Source: Hirundichthys speculiger
Taxonomy: Eukaryota > Chordata > Actinopteri > Beloniformes > Exocoetidae
Reading direction: 5' to 3'
NCBI GenBank assembly: GCA_018398805.1
Contig: JAGFBZ010001180.1
Coordinates: 744,001-808,000, forward strand
DNA: 64,000 nt
Positions 11,766 through 25,000 of the stretch are shown here, piece after piece (position 1 is the stretch's first letter; each line of letters opens with the position of its first letter). The notes below the pieces were generated by a model. It did no database searches and was not told the origin of the DNA. It saw nothing but the letters and a program-made list of their open reading frames with translations. The position numbers were made by a program, and so were the translations under genes.

Positions 11766-13907
11766 TAGGTTGGCCAGTAACTGCAAATCATTTCCTGTTA
11801 GGTTTTCTGGATTTTATTTTGATTTCCCAGGGATAGTGTCAACAGATGCAGAACAAAAAATGGCCTCTCTATGCCATTGAATAGGCATACAACCAATCAG
11901 AGAAATACAGGATAGACTGGTGTCAACAATGACAACAAAATACAAACAAAATGGCGTGGAGTGGGAATGCCGGTGAATGACTGTTGTAGGTTTGCAGGAA
12001 AAAACTTGCCTGTCCAAGGAGTTTATTATCAATGATCAATTCTGCAGCCATCTTTGTTGATTTGAATGGTAACTCTTGAACACCTAAGCCATCACATAAA
12101 GCCCATCCCTGCCCCATTGCAACTGTTGGAATCCGATCTGTATCAGTGAAAATGGTGAGGAATGGGTGGGCTACTGGGCCCATTATAATATAAAGCATTA
12201 GTATCAAACAAAGTACTGATGTTTTTTTCTTAATGACTCAATTTCTTTTTTTAGATAGACAACACAATTGATGATTTGCTGTTAATAACAAGGCAAAAGC
12301 AAAAGTTTTGGTGCAGAGATGATGTTAGCATGAAGTTGGCTGGAGATGGAAGCTAGACTTAAAGATGGGGAGGCGACGTAACTCTACTCTGAACTGCGTA
12401 ACATATTAAACCCCTTCAGATCTGGACAGCTCTCTGAATGAGATGTTTTCTGATCTAAACAATTTGCTTTTCTGTTTTAAAATTGCAAGACTTTTCCTTT
12501 AGATCTTGTAGACTTGCTTGATCTGAGATTACACATACATTGCAGAGGTAAATTAGAGTCTTAAAGTATTATACCAGGGAAAAGTGATGAATTGATGTGC
12601 TAAATACATTTTTTCTCACACACTAAATAACCCCATTCATTCAACTAAAGTGTTGAGTTAAAGATGTTGTTACAATGTGTGATGTGGTTGATTAAACATC
12701 AAGCAGATCATAAAAGTGAGAATGGCACAGGGCCAAGATACACTGAAATAAATCTTATGAGGTATTAAAAGATTTGTGTCGTCACCTGCAGGTTTGTTTC
12801 TTCTTGTTCTATCACCATGCACCCAAGTCTAGAAATACATAACTGTGCAGAATAATTACCCAGAGACATTCTAAACTCAATGAACTCTTTTATTTATCTA
12901 TCATGTATAAGTACTTTTAGGTCTAGGAGTATTTGGACTTTTTTTTTTCTTTATAGACTTTGTTGAAGAGTTGAAGAGGTTTCATGAAAGTATGCCCTTT
13001 GCGATTTTCTGGGACTTGTCAATTTAGTGATAATTTTTAATACTTGAATGGAAATCCCTTGCGGTTAAATGACTGCCTGAAGTCAGGAGTCCATGGACAT
13101 TACCGAGAGTTTTGTGAATCACAGCTGCCACTTTCGGTTGCTGCTTTGTTTGTGGGCCTTTCTGCCCTCAGTTTTGTCTTCAGTAGTTGAAAAACAAGTG
13201 ACTGACTTTGATATTGAAGAAGTCCAGTTTTTTTGCCTTCAAAAAGTCTTGAGATGCTTTAACTGTATTATCCATCTGTATGCTAAAATGCTGTTCAGGT
13301 TTTGGAGCATTTGGTTGAATGTGAGTAGAAAGTGAGGCTGTATACACCTATAAATCCACCATCAATGAACACCAGTGAGCCTGTTCCATTGGCAGTCACA
13401 TATGTTGGCATGCAGCTGGTTCTTTTTCATCAAAAGACACAAGCCAACCACAGAAAAATACCTGAAAACCCTGTCTGAAATGAACAAGTTGAAGGTCACA
13501 ACTGGAGACGCATGATCTTCAGGTCCTCAGCATTACAAACAGGATTCCCTCTCTACTGGACATGACTGCATGAGTTCAGGAACACCTCCAGAAAACAAAG
13601 TTTGATGTGCAATCACAAATGCAAGTTAAAGCTGTATCCTGTAACAAGTGACAGTGACAAGTGACTACAGGAACACTGGCAAGACGATAAATTACTCAAA
13701 TTTTAATGAAATGTCTTATGTGCTTTGGTAGAAAAAACACAGGAATGCAGTGCTAAAGCTTTCATTTAAACTATAGGTTTACAACTCTGTAGCCAGAGGA
13801 GTTTGAATTTAAACTCTACTTCTTTCCATCTTTTGTGGGATGTGCCTCCATTGAAACTGGCGTTACAGGTTTTCACCACCCACTTCTACTGTACACCAAA
13901 TTAAGCA
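11766..13907. other. Intergenic, nothing recognised
   Basis: About 2.1 kb with no gene, transposase motif or clear repeat end. Short open frames on both strands (80-94 codons) have no recognisable domain. Confidence 0.4.
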
Positions 13908-14038
13908 TTATGTGGAAGTTGGGTGGAGATAAAGATGCTATGGTTGGATAATTCTGTTCTCATGTGAATCTGTCATATCACAATACCTGCAAATCTGAAA
14001 AACTCACTGAATGACATTTTCAAACTAAGGTGGCTACA
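13908..14038. repeat. Left part of a TTAA-type repeat, split by a Tc1 insertion
   Basis: The words gttgggtggagataaagatg and, about 60 bp later, atatcacaatacctgcaaat align with 53454-53530 (attgggtggagatgaagatg and tgtcacagcaccctgcaaat), inside the composite TTAA element at 52128-54103. The matching right end of this family appears beyond the Tc1 element at 15747-15767. The Tc1 element therefore seems to have landed in an older copy. Confidence 0.55.
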
Positions 14039-14414
14039 AAGTGGCACTGTTGTTTCATACCCCTTGAACTTTTCCACATTTTCTCACGTTACAATTACAA
14101 ACGTAAATGTATTTTTATTGGGATTTTATGTGACAGACCAACACAAAGTAGTGCATAATTATGAAGTGGAAGGTAAATGAAATGTGGTGTTAAAGATTTT
14201 TTACAAATAAAAATCTGAAAAGTTTGGCGTGCATATGTATTCAGCCCCTTTTACTCTGATGTCCCTAAATAAAATCTAATGCAACCAACTGCTTTCAGAG
14301 GTCACCTAATTAGTAAATACAGTCCATCTGTGTGTACATAATCTCAGTATAAAAACAGCTGTTCTGTGAAGGACTCTGAGATTTGTTAGATAATATTAGA
14401 GAACAAACAGTTTC

Positions 14415-14835
14415 ATGAAGACTAAGGAACACACCAGACAGGTCAGGGATAAAGTTGTGGAGAAGTTTAAAGCAGGGTTAGATTATAAAAACATATCCTA
14501 AGCTTTGAACATCTCATGGAGCACCATTCAATCCATCATCCAAAAATGGACAGCGTATGGCACAACTGCAAACCAAGACATGGCCATCCGCCTGAACTGA
14601 CAGGCCGGGCAAGGAGAGCATCAATCAGAGAAGCAGCCAAGAGGCCCATGGTAACTCTGGAGGAGCTGCAGAGATCCACAGCTCAGGTGGGAGAATCTGT
14701 CCACAGGACAACTATTAGCCGTGCACTCCACAAAAATGGCTTTTATGGAAGAGTGGCAAGAAGAAAGCTGTTGTTGAAAGAAAGCAGCATCCAAGCTATT
14801 TTGCAAACAAGAATAGGCAAAAATAGCAGTCTCTA
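14415..14835 (+). pseudogene. Tc1-like transposase, N-terminal part only
   Basis: The natural start is at 14415 (MKTKEHTRQVRDKVVEKF). This begins the helix-turn-helix DNA-binding region that recognises the inverted repeats. A stop interrupts it at about 14499 (taa in the place of a codon before ALNIS). The frame then shifts, and the longest piece continues as LTGRARRASIREAAKRPMV, ESVHRTTISRALHKNGFYG and GRVARRKLLL, the second Tc1 DNA-binding region and linker. The DD34E catalytic domain is missing: after LLLKESS the sequence jumps to the 3' end of the element. It cannot encode an active enzyme. Confidence 0.9.
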
Positions 14836-14967
14836 GATGTGTAAAGCTGGTAGAGACATACACCGGAAGACTTGCAGCTGTAATTGCAGCGAAAGGTGGT
14901 TTGACAAAGTATTGACTCAGGGGGACTGAATACCAGAGGGGATTCCTTTGAGACTGCAACGGAAGCT

Positions 14968-15185
14968 GAGCTTCCCCTGTCTCCCTGCCCTATGATGTCA
15001 AAAAAAAAAAGACCTGATATGTGCAGTTGTGTTAACATTTCACTGACTATAAATGTGTTAGAACACATTAAACATAAAGATGAGTCGATTCAGAATCAGC
15101 TACTTCTTCACAAGTAAAGTACTTAACTTGTCCATACATTCTCGGTGGAAAAGCTGAATGCACTTTTGACTGACAGGTTTCAAAG

Positions 15186-15267
<82 letters not shown>

Positions 15268-15508
15268 ATATATATATATATATATATACAATATATATAT
15301 ATATACACACTGTCACGTCTCATGCACGAATTCAGTCCATTGCGGATTTTGCATGTGAAGTCGAAAGACACACAGTGACCATTTGTTGGCATTTCAACAG
15401 CAAAATACTTTATTTCTTACACTGTAAATAAATCACAATCACAGGGAAGGGAATGGCAGAATTTACATATAAATAAATTGATAAGTTTTTAAGATGTACT
15501 CCGACTAT
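14968..15508. mobile_element. Insertion inside the Tc1 element, flanked by a short direct repeat
   Basis: The 9-bp word gagcttccc (followed by ctg or ttg) occurs at 14968 and again at 15509. The Tc1 3' region continues normally after the second copy. This is the pattern left by an insertion with a target duplication of about 9-12 bp, typical of a retroposed sequence. The insert includes an A11 run at 15001-15011 and the TCTA/TA microsatellite. I do not recognise the inserted sequence. Confidence 0.5.
15187..15306. repeat. (TCTA)n followed by (TA)n microsatellite
   Basis: About 12 TCTA units run directly into about 70 bp of TA repeats, broken by single TGTG and CA words. Short open frames predicted across it are repeat translations, not genes. 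Confidence 0.95.
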
Positions 15509-15746
15509 GAGCTTCCCTTGTTTGAAAGACCAGAAATCTCCAATGCTGAATACATATCCACACCACACTTTTCAGATATTTATTTGTAAAAATGCCACAT
15601 TTCATTTTGTGTTGGTCTATCACATAAAATCCCAATAAAAATACATTTAAGTGTGTGATTGTAACGTGAGAAAATGTGGAAAAGTTCAAGGGGTAAGAAT
15701 ACTTTTTACAAGCCACTGTATTTGCTTGCATTTTTTTTTTCTTTTC

Positions 15747-15767
15747 ATAATATGTCCCCTTTAAGGA
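15747..15767. repeat. Right end of the split TTAA-type repeat
   Basis: The sequence cataatatgtcccctttaag matches the right end of the 52128-54103 element (cataatatgtttcctttaaa). It lies just beyond the Tc1 right terminus, with a TTAA in the expected place. Confidence 0.5.
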
Positions 15768-17635
15768 GTTTATATCAATTTTGGGTGGTGCCCTCTGTTG
15801 GTGGCATCTTCCAATATAAAGCAGCAGTTACAGAAATATTAATATTTTAAACTGGTATTAGGAACACAGCAGTGATGTCACAGACTTGAACTGGTTTTGA
15901 CAATCAAAGGATATTAAGATAATCTAACTATCCTGGTGTGTTTCATAGCTAGAACAAATGATTTTCTTTGAAGGAAAATATCTCAAACAGATGCTGCTTG
16001 AGTAGTAGTTTAGAACTAGGCAATATTCTATGACAAGTTCAAGTTAAATTCAAGTTATTGAAGTAGTTTTTAACTGCCAAAGGAGGGCTGTCTCAATAGT
16101 TAATTAGAAAAATGCTATTCACCATGGTGCTTCTGTTCTTTTGCCTGACCCCGGGGAAAGAAATTGGTAACGAGTAACAGAAAAGTCACTGATCTCCAGA
16201 ACAGCAATCCTGAGTATTTTGAAACTACAGAATTTGCTATGCTAGGTTCAAAGGTTATTGGAGCGCTCATAAAAATTGCAGATTCTCCTTATTTCTTGTG
16301 TGTGTCTAATGCATGAAAATATGGGTGAAATAGTCAAATGTTTTGTTTCAAATATTGTGTCATTGTATTACTATATTTCCATGATGATGAATTTCAGCAT
16401 GTTTTTGACACAAATTTTCTTTTCAAATGAATGACAGAAAGCATCAACTGAAGCAAGACAACAAGCTGAAGAACAAGAACGTAAAGGAAAAAATAATAGA
16501 GGAGAATAAGCTGAACAAACCAAAAAATAGATCTTCAGAAACAGTTTACCCAAATGAGCATGGTGAAACTTCAGCAGTCACAGTCCTAAACCAGCCTGAA
16601 TGTCGTTGTCACTAATCTGCAGTGGACAGGCCGGACAGTACGGAGGGCAAGGTGAGATAGCGCTTTTTCTCTAACGGAAATACCAGAGGCCAGACCCTGA
16701 TAAGAGCTACAAGGAACTGTCCAGTCCTCTGTGCGACTTACATGGAAGGAGTGATAAGACACATCAGCTCACAGGAGTCGTAGAAAACATGACAGAGAAG
16801 CACAAACTGACAAGCAGACTCTTCTCACCTTCAGAGCCCTTCTGAATCACTGAGTATTTTTTTTAATGACTGGTTCTCATAATTAATTATTAAGCAAAAC
16901 GCCACAGATCTATTGAATATAGTGATGTTTTTTGACCACTGTACACAGCAAGAATGAGAGCAAAATAAAAGGACCTTGTGTTCATTTGATTTTCTTTTAA
17001 TTTCCTTTTTAGTATGTGTAATTTGAGGGATTGATTACCCTTGGGCATTTTAAATTTTTCATTGTCAAAATTTTTTGCAAAAGGTGTCCTTAAAAACTAA
17101 GGATATCCTAGATGTAACTTTCAACTCATGTTTTTATCCTATTTAAGTTAAATGTGCAATACTCTGCAAAAGTCTTAGGCACATCAAAAGCACAGCTTTG
17201 GCTCCTCTCAAGGTGACTGTCTCATACAGATGTTTATTATAATATGAATTAGGATTTAGTTCTGTTGACCTCAAATCCTGTATAAGACAAGAATGGAACA
17301 GGAATCCTGTCCCAACTGGTTTCCTTGATTCCCAGGCGTATATGGACTGTTGTTAAAAGAAGAAGGGATCCCACGTAGATGTCTGCATTGATCTGTGCCA
17401 GTGTTCTTCAGAGGTTGTTGCAGCCATCAAAGTTAAAAACCACATTTTTTTTAAGATGGTATATTTCCTTACCGTACTTTTAATATTTAATGTGGTTTTT
17501 TTTAAGTTTATGAGATTTGAAAATCATTGCATTCTGTTATTATTTACATTATAAACAACATTCCAACCTGTTTTGGAATTGGGACCATAATCCCTTGTAA
17601 TCATTTCATGAGACATGATGTATAAGAGGTGTCCA
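15768..17635. other. Intergenic, little recognised
   Basis: No gene identified. The stretch near 17160-17190 (actctgcaaaagtcttaggc) resembles a terminal sequence common in fish Tc1-type MITEs, but no inverted partner was found. A 62-codon Lys/Asn-rich frame at 16427-16615 has no start context or splice signals that convince me. Confidence 0.4.
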
Positions 17636-17835
17636 AAGGAATTAAATGAATGAATGAATGAATGAATGGATGGATGAATGAATTTTATGTGTATAGCATC
17701 TATTACAAAGCAAATTGTCTCTAGGCACTTTACACAGACCCCCAGCATGACCCCTGAGCAAATATCATTAACTAAACTTATAATAAATCCAAATTTAAAA
17801 AAAAAAAAAAAAGTTAATGGGGGAGCAGAGCAATA
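17636..17835. repeat. (GAAT)n plus dispersed retroelement-like segment
   Basis: Six or seven GAAT/GGAT units (17645-17682) lead into a segment reading tttatgtgtatagcatct, then aattgtctctaggcacttta. The 'tttat-tatagc-cttt-caaa-cgctttaca' type of sequence is a very common teleost dispersed repeat. An A15 tract follows near 17798. The family name is uncertain. Confidence 0.5.
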
Positions 17836-20285
17836 CAAAAAACTACAGGAATGGTGAATTGCAGATACATTTAAGAGATGTTCCTAATTAACTGGAAATA
17901 TAAACAAATAGAAATCCTTGTATTGTCACTATACAGGAGTACAAATGTGGTTAAAGAAGTTTTGGAGTGATCGTGCAGCTATGAGGTAGTTTTGTGTGGA
18001 CTTCCTCCTTGTTAAGTTTGCTTTTTGGTGCTCTGCTTGTTGGAACAAAGGTTCAAGACAGACTTTGGCAAACAACAGTTATCTCAAGTAGACCCCATTA
18101 GCCCTCCAAATGTGACGGAGAGTGGGGGCAGGTAGTTAAGCAAAGTCAGTGAGCACATATGATGACAAATTAGTGGGGGAGAAAACTTGTCAGCTCAATT
18201 TGAAAAGACTAAAGATGAATGTATGTGAGTTAAGCCCTGTGCAATATATCCACAGACCACCTCAGGATTCTCTGAGACGTTTACACAAGCAGAACGGTAT
18301 TTGTCTGTCAGTGTCATACTCTGTTTAAAATTACACCGCTAACCGCAGATGATGACAAATTAAGGCTATAAATACTAGCTTTTCTGAGAAAAACAAATAA
18401 CTGAAAAGACCCACAGTTGAGTCTACAAATCTCCTCTTCATGGAGCGGCTACATGGTTATCTCTTAATGGCAGTTGAAATGAAAGCCTTAATATTCCACA
18501 CAGACATTAGGTGGGAGGTATGCTGTCTTTGGGACAACTCTAAAGTTAAATAATGCATGTAATAGTGCTAAAAGGCTTCTACCAAAACTTATCAATCTCA
18601 CAAATAGATTAAAATTTAAGGAAACATTGAGCAACCATGTGTGCTGGGGTGACAACCTTAACACCAGAATATCTTCCACATCAAGTGCTTCTCAATTTAT
18701 TTATCACAATCAGAAATTAATTTAATTAATGGAACTGCTCGATTAGTGGTTTATCCTCATGGTGACATATATTTAGTCATATTTATTCTTCATGCTTTGC
18801 GCAGCACTGAGTACAAGACTACGGGGTGTTTTTGAGAAGGAACCATACACAAATGTGTGCTATTTCACCTGTAACACACACTGAATAGAGACAACAGAGA
18901 CAAAGTGTTCCACAATGATTTGGAGGGACATGCCAAATAAATGTGGTGGGACGGCATGTACGATTTATTTGAATTACTTTGAAGCTCGCAATGAGTAGCT
19001 GGTCCTGTTCTACTAGTTGCTCTCGCTGTGGTTTCTGCCTCCTCCTCTGCAACAGACATATGCAGATACAAGTGCAGACAAGCCACTAATTAAAGGAAGA
19101 CGCATGCTAAAAAAAACATTAAAAATAATTTAAATTTAGCATTCTTGATACAAGTCCCACCAGATTGCTTTGTCATAGTGAAAATGATAAATTGCAACAT
19201 AATTAAGCAAGATTTTGGAGCAAAAATGGTTTTGTCATTGGAGTCCAAGGCCCTCAAGAAATATAACAATGATGAGAGATGTGTTTTTTTATTCCTCTTC
19301 TTCTTATAATTATTATTATTATTGTTAATGATAATAATAATAATAGTTTTAAAAAGCTAGATTTTTAAATAACTGTATAGTTATATTGAATAATATTTAT
19401 TTTTTTTTACAATTCTTAGTACTGACCACAAGAACCATTTCAAGCTTAAAACAATTTGTGGATACTGAGTGGTATAATGTAAGCATGGCAGCTATCAATT
19501 CCACTGCCAATTACAATCTGAGGGTAGTAAGAAAAAGTGTTTTTGCCAAAAAAGAGAAAAAAATGGTATACCCAGATAGATACTCGTGCCAGAAGATTTT
19601 CCAGGGTGCAGCTGACCAGTTTACCCCACATCCTGTATCCCATAATGCAATGTGCCACTGCAGCAGAAGCTGCAGGTAAAGTGGTCCAGCTTGCAGTAGC
19701 CTGATAGTTTTGATAGTGGGATACTAACGATGACTACCTGACCAGTATGCAGAACATACAGCCTACTTTATTGTAAGTGCAGTATAAAACAGGAGATTTT
19801 GAAAATGGCCTATCTGACACGATTAAAGCATACTTCATGTCCAGCCAACATTGACGCTTTGTGTTCTGCAGTTCATACTATCATGTTGGCGCTATGTTGG
19901 AGGACGAACAATGATTGGTGGAAAGTGAACTTCAGTGAGAAGTAGTAGTCAGCGACAAAAGACGTCATCACAACAGGACAAAGCATGGAGAACAATGAAA
20001 AGTACAGGATGGTAGCATTATATTACTATCCTAATTATTTTCACATAGCAAACCTTTCTCCACTACAACTATTGTCTTTTCTATTGTTGTGGAAAGCTAA
20101 AGGACCAACATTTCCAGTGTCATGACGAGTAGCCTACACTATGATCCCCCTCTTGCTTCACAGGTTTATCATCCTCATGGTGACCTCACCCTGATGTGTG
20201 ACAAGTGTCTTTGATGGATCATTGTTCACACATAACGACTCAGAGCTGAGGAAAGACTGGCAGCCCTCACTGAATAGTCTACATC
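17836..20285. other. Intergenic, little recognised
   Basis: No gene recognised. Near 19310-19345 ATT and ATA trinucleotide runs face each other and could form a hairpin. The interval 19640-19960 has words (cccataatgcaatgtgcc; agtatgcagaacatacagcc) like those in fish MITE families built around 'agtatgcagtatg', also seen at 63190-63300. No clean ends were found. Confidence 0.4.
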
Positions 20286-20930
20286 CTAATGAAGAAAAAT
20301 GTAATAGGCTGTAACTGTGTTAGATGTGCACGTCATGATAACACAATGGCCACTTTTTTGGCCTGTCACGTAAGGTTTTCTGGTTCCAAAGCTCTCCTCA
20401 GTTGAAAACGTCATTGATTGTCTTCTGCTTATTTGAGTTCCATTCTTGAGGGGACAGCAACCTAAGCAAAGAGGCCCAGTCCACCTCCTCCGTGGGTATA
20501 CCCAGGTGTTCCCAAGCCAGCTGAGAGATGCAAACTTTGTGTCCTGGGTCTGCATTAAGGGCTTCGCCTAGTTGGACATGCTAGAAAAACCTCCCCAGGG
20601 AGGTCTCCAGCCACAACTGGCTCCCTTCAAAATGGAGGAGCATCTCCACTGCGAGTCCCTCCAGAACGGTTGGGCTTCTCATCCAATCTCTGAGGAACAG
20701 TCCAGCCGCCCTGGAGAGGAAACTAATTTCAGCCACTTATATCCACAGTCTCCTTCTTTCAGTCACTACATACAGTTCATGACCATAGGTGAGGGTAGAA
20801 CCGGTCAGCAGAGAGGCTAGCCTTCTGGTTCGGCTCTCTCTTCACCACAACGAACCAGTACAGTCCACCTTACTGCAGATGCTCCCATTCACCTGTCAGT
20901 CTTCCACTTCATTCCTCCCTCACTTGTGAA
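20286..20930 (-). mobile_element. LINE fragment, C-terminal reverse-transcriptase region
   Basis: Read on the - strand from about 20800, the translation runs YGHELYVVTERRRLW, then VAEISFLSRAAGL, then LRDWMRSPTVLEGLAVEMLL. Near 20540-20440 it reads LAWEHLGIPTEEVDWASLL. These match, in order, the C-terminal region of a widespread fish non-LTR retrotransposon polyprotein, typically (Y)GHELWVMTER, AAEMSFLRRVAGL, WERLGIPP. Stops and frame changes interrupt it. The 5' part and the 3' tail are absent. Confidence 0.8.
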
Positions 20931-21819
20931 CAATGAATGAATGAATGCTTACACATGTAATTCTCACGACTGAAATTATAGGCACGAATCAAATGTATTG
21001 GTTCATGGTTACTCAATATTACTCAAGTCATATGTAAGTAGGTAAATATGTCTTATTTAATTTTCCTCTTATCAAATTGCTGCAAGTAGTTAATATAAAG
21101 TTAATATCAACTGCTAAATTATCATTCAGTGATCCCAAGAGTGTAGTTTCCATTGTATTGTGAAGTTTGCAGTCCTACTGCTTCCCTCTATCATTCTATT
21201 GTTAAAACGATCATACAAAAAAAGAAAAATGAAAAAAAAAAAAAAAGCACTGAACATGATGAAAATTTTTGCTACATAACATTATTATACATTTAAGATT
21301 CATGGTTAAGATGAGACACTTGTTACTCATAATCATAAGTATTTCTACTTAATTGGTGTGCTGCAAGAGTTCCAGTGAATGAAAACACAGACTTGAATGT
21401 GATTGCGTGTGTGCTTAGTTAGATCTCTGCTTGGGAGAATTGAATATGTGGACTCACTTTGAACAAGGCCCTGCGGATATTCAAGTCTTTAATCTCATAA
21501 TAGCTTAAATAACAGCAACCTTATCTTCGTGACAGCTTTTTCAAAAGCTTGGCAGGTTTAATATGCTGCACAGTACAGACACAAGGGAATATGTTATGAA
21601 ATACTTTTCCTTGGAAAAAAAAAAGCAAAGAAAAAAAAGCAATGAAAATGGGATTGAAAGCTTGTTGGCCTTTTGGGAAAATATGGATCTGGAGTTCAGA
21701 AGACAGTCACATCAAAAGCATTAAACTCTATAAGCAGAGCTACGCTAAGTTAACCGAGATGCTGAAGTGTGAGTGCATGTGGAGCCTAACCCCTCTGTCA
21801 TAAGGAGAGATTTTCAATG
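20931..21819. other. Intergenic, nothing recognised
   Basis: Starts with a short GAAT run (20934-20946). It contains several A runs (21222-21246, 21615-21640) but no gene or element that I can name. Confidence 0.4.
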
Positions 21820-22085
21820 AACCCTGGAAAGGTCAACAGTCCATCACAGCGCCATACAGAAATAAACAACCGCGAACGCTTGCACTCTCTTCTACAGTCA
21901 ATTTAGAGCAAGCATTCAACTTAAAAGAATACAGCAACTTAATGTTTTTGGACAGTTGAAGGAATTTGGAGAACCTGAAGCAAATCTCAGAATTACAGGG
22001 AGAACATGCAAACTCCACACAGAGACCCCAGCCAAGATTCAAACCAGGAGCCTCCTTGCTACGAAATACCAACACAGACAATCAA
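21820..22085 (-). mobile_element. Degenerate tRNA-derived SINE-like copy
   Basis: The segment contains, in order, the words expected of the reverse strand of a common teleost repeat: accctggaaaggtcaacagt, tacagtcaatttagagcaag, acagggagaacatgcaaact, ccacacagagacc, and a B-box-like gattcaaaccaggagcc. On the - strand the B-box-like element reads ctcctggtttgaatc. It is more diverged than the sister copy at 35590-35890. Confidence 0.6.
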
Positions 22086-25000
22086 CTAACGCATCCAAGC
22101 TAACTAGCATCCAAGCACTGCATCCCATATAATAGTTGATTGCAAACTGTACAAAACTAAAGATTTTGTAAAATCCTTTGGACTGTTATAGCTAATAAAC
22201 TTAACAGATGTAAAAGTTTGAGGCTTGAGTGGGTTTGCAATGGATGCATGTGTGTGCATGAGTTTTTAGTGTGTTGTGAGTAATACTGACACCACCTCAA
22301 TCTCTCCACAACACGCACCTCAACAAGAATCTCCATTCCCTGCCAGAATGAAGAATTACAAAACAAGATGTGAACATCACCTGCGCATGAAGCTTTCCAG
22401 TATTAGTGCTCGTAGCCGTGCCTGAACCTGTTCCCACATGTGAAAGCACATGCGAGGGACATCATCAAGCGCGCTATGTTTTATTGGTTAGACTACGAAG
22501 CATTAAAACCGCTGGCAGGTGTGGTGAATACACTTGTTCTTGCTTGGAAGAATTAAGTCCTGGCATTCAACTGATTGTCTCTTTGGCATGTACTCTGTGT
22601 GCTGTGGCCTCCCTCTGGAGAATGGCATGTCCTTACCCAGAAACCCAGAAAACACCTGAAATTAAAAAAAAAAAAAAAAAAAAAAAACAGGTGAATAGAG
22701 CTGCAACCCAGAGGATCCCAAACATCTCGTTTTCAGTGCTGCCATGGTCTTATATCCATAGCAGTAGAAGGAGGTCCCAAAAATGTGTTTTTGATTAAAA
22801 TGAAACTCACTACTCGCTACATTAAGTAGTAGAATTCATTTTCATGTAAATCCTTGTGGAACAACACTCAGTAATGTTATTTTTTTTTTATTTCAAATCT
22901 GTGCCTAAATGAAGAAATGTCCCTCACTCTGTACTACTAAATTCCCTCCTCACCCCTCCTCCACTATTAAACAGTCTCCCAGCCTGGTTTCAGTCACTCA
23001 TCTTGCTCGGCTCCCCTTTGTCTCTGCTGGGGGGAGGATTGGAGGGTGTAATTGGTAAATCCAGCTCAGGTGAAAGCAGACCTCTTGTCTGGGGACACAA
23101 AACCGTCTCTCAGTGTGTGTCTGCAGTGCTGCAAGGTCAAAAGGATATGCCACATTCGGACACACAAGCACACACACAAAGCACTCTTCATTCATCCTCC
23201 AGCCCCCCCCAATATTCAGAACAGCTACCTGGGAAAGATAATTATTTGCTCTCGTGTCTGTCCTCTGGCCTTCACAGGACTCAGCCGCCAGGCCTGAGAA
23301 GAAACGGAGACAGAAGAAAGTTTGTACCTCCCCCTCATTTCCATGTTTGATTTACTTTTCCCTCTTTTCTAAAAGGCTTTGCTTGACGTTCAAGATTGTA
23401 AATATTTCTTTATTATGTTGAACAGGGCTATATAACATCATGTGAAGGCAAATCCGAGGGAAAAAAAATATAAATCAGGGAGGGTGGGGCTGGAATAGAT
23501 GCCTGAGAAAAGTTTACAAACTTGAAGATTTAAAAAATAAATGAATAAATAAATAAATTGGAGGCCATGTGTGAGTTACAATTACTGATGAAATAATACT
23601 TTACAGCTGGCTTTAGCAGTAAGTAAGGGAGTAACCTTTGATTTTCGTGCCAAAAAATCAAAAGATCATTAGTTTTTGGACTTTTAAGAGACACTGACAT
23701 TAATAATGCAGCCTGTACTACTTTATCTCTTCACATTTGCGTGTGTGGAAGGACCTGGTCTTATGAAAGCTGCTGATGGTTGAGTTAGTGGTGTGATGAG
23801 CTTAACTTTTCCTAAATCTAAAAAAAAAACTGCTCCACTTTCCATATTCCATATCCACTCTCCACTTTACTTTTTTTTCCACCTCACTTTTTCTCTCCTC
23901 TCAGATGGCTGTAAAATGCCATTGCATGATTGTGATAATCACAGAGAAAGATAATAGTCCTGCACGGCTTTGAATCTAGCCATTATTTTATATGATGTGC
24001 GCATTAATGCCAACAATTCCCATTACTTTGACAAGCAACCAAGATATCCTTTGACTGCAAGGGTAGTTTGACCTGTGCAGACGTGCCCAAGAGGTGGATC
24101 TGCTCCAGGCATTTGCCTACATGCAAACTGTGTGTAAAGATTTTGCTTTTATACTAACAATCTAAGTCCTGTGTGAAAGACTGACACAAGTTACACCTAT
24201 CTGTTGACTACAGTCTGTGTCTTATCTCAAAATTTTAGCTCTGGAATACCTGCATGACAATTTTTGTCCCTTGGACCTATTCGAATCCCTAAAGTTGAAG
24301 TTCATGCAAACTTTGGTGCAATGCAAATGTCTTTTTTTTTTTTTTTAATGCAAACATGGACTCAATCACTTGCTTACAACACTTGCTGACTTTTCAGCTC
24401 CTTGTGAAAAGATCGTTGCCACTTAGCACAAGTAAACACACTCGTGCACGATCCAATATAGACACCAGGACCTCTGAGCTGCTTTCCAATGTTGAATCTA
24501 TGCAATGACTTGAAATGAAATGCTTATGCTGCAGAAACTGTGCTCATATTAAGTCATTAAGTAGATTTGTCATGCTGGATTCACAAATTCCATGACTCAA
24601 TACAGGAAGTAAGAAGACCCACAGAAAGTGTATGCAGGGAATTTAAAAAGAAAAAAAAAAGAATGGCGATGGTGCTATTTTAATGCAAGAGTTTAAATCC
24701 GTGACCGTGAGGCTGGTTATGAAGCAGAAGCAGTATAAGACCTGATTAAATCCCTTTTTGGGCATGAGCTCTGTAACATTTATGAGTTTTTTGTTTGTTT
24801 GTTTTTAAACATTCATTGATTTCGACATTGGACACTTTTCTATCAATGTTCCTCATCCTCCATTGGGACATGTCTGTGAACATAATGGAGCAAACCACAG
24901 TGTGCATACAAGCTTGGTTCAGTCAGATGGATGGAAGCAGTTATTACATCCTCCCATTATTTCTAGAAAGGATGGTCGTTTCACAAGACCAGACTTGTAT

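Larger units (their letters stand above)
14039..15722 (+). mobile_element. Tc1-like transposon, internally deleted and invaded
   Basis: Imperfect terminal inverted repeats of about 190 bp bound the element: 14039-14245 on the left, 15535-15722 on the right. The shared stretch runs from ccttgaacttttccacattt through tttattgggattttatgtga. Between them lie the transposase remnant (14415-14835), a short 3' region, and an unrelated insertion of about 540 bp (14968-15508) holding a TCTA/TA microsatellite. The length matches full-size Tc1 elements (about 1.6 kb) only because the insertion makes up for lost coding sequence. Confidence 0.9.

Noticed and set aside
16427..16615. Charged 62-codon frame as a coiled-coil exon
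   Set aside because: Lys/Asn/Glu-rich translation is common in A-rich DNA. No clear acceptor, donor or partner exon was found.
22406..22798. 130-codon frame as a gene
   Set aside because: It reads through a 25-base A run as poly-lysine and shows no domain, homology or splice context.
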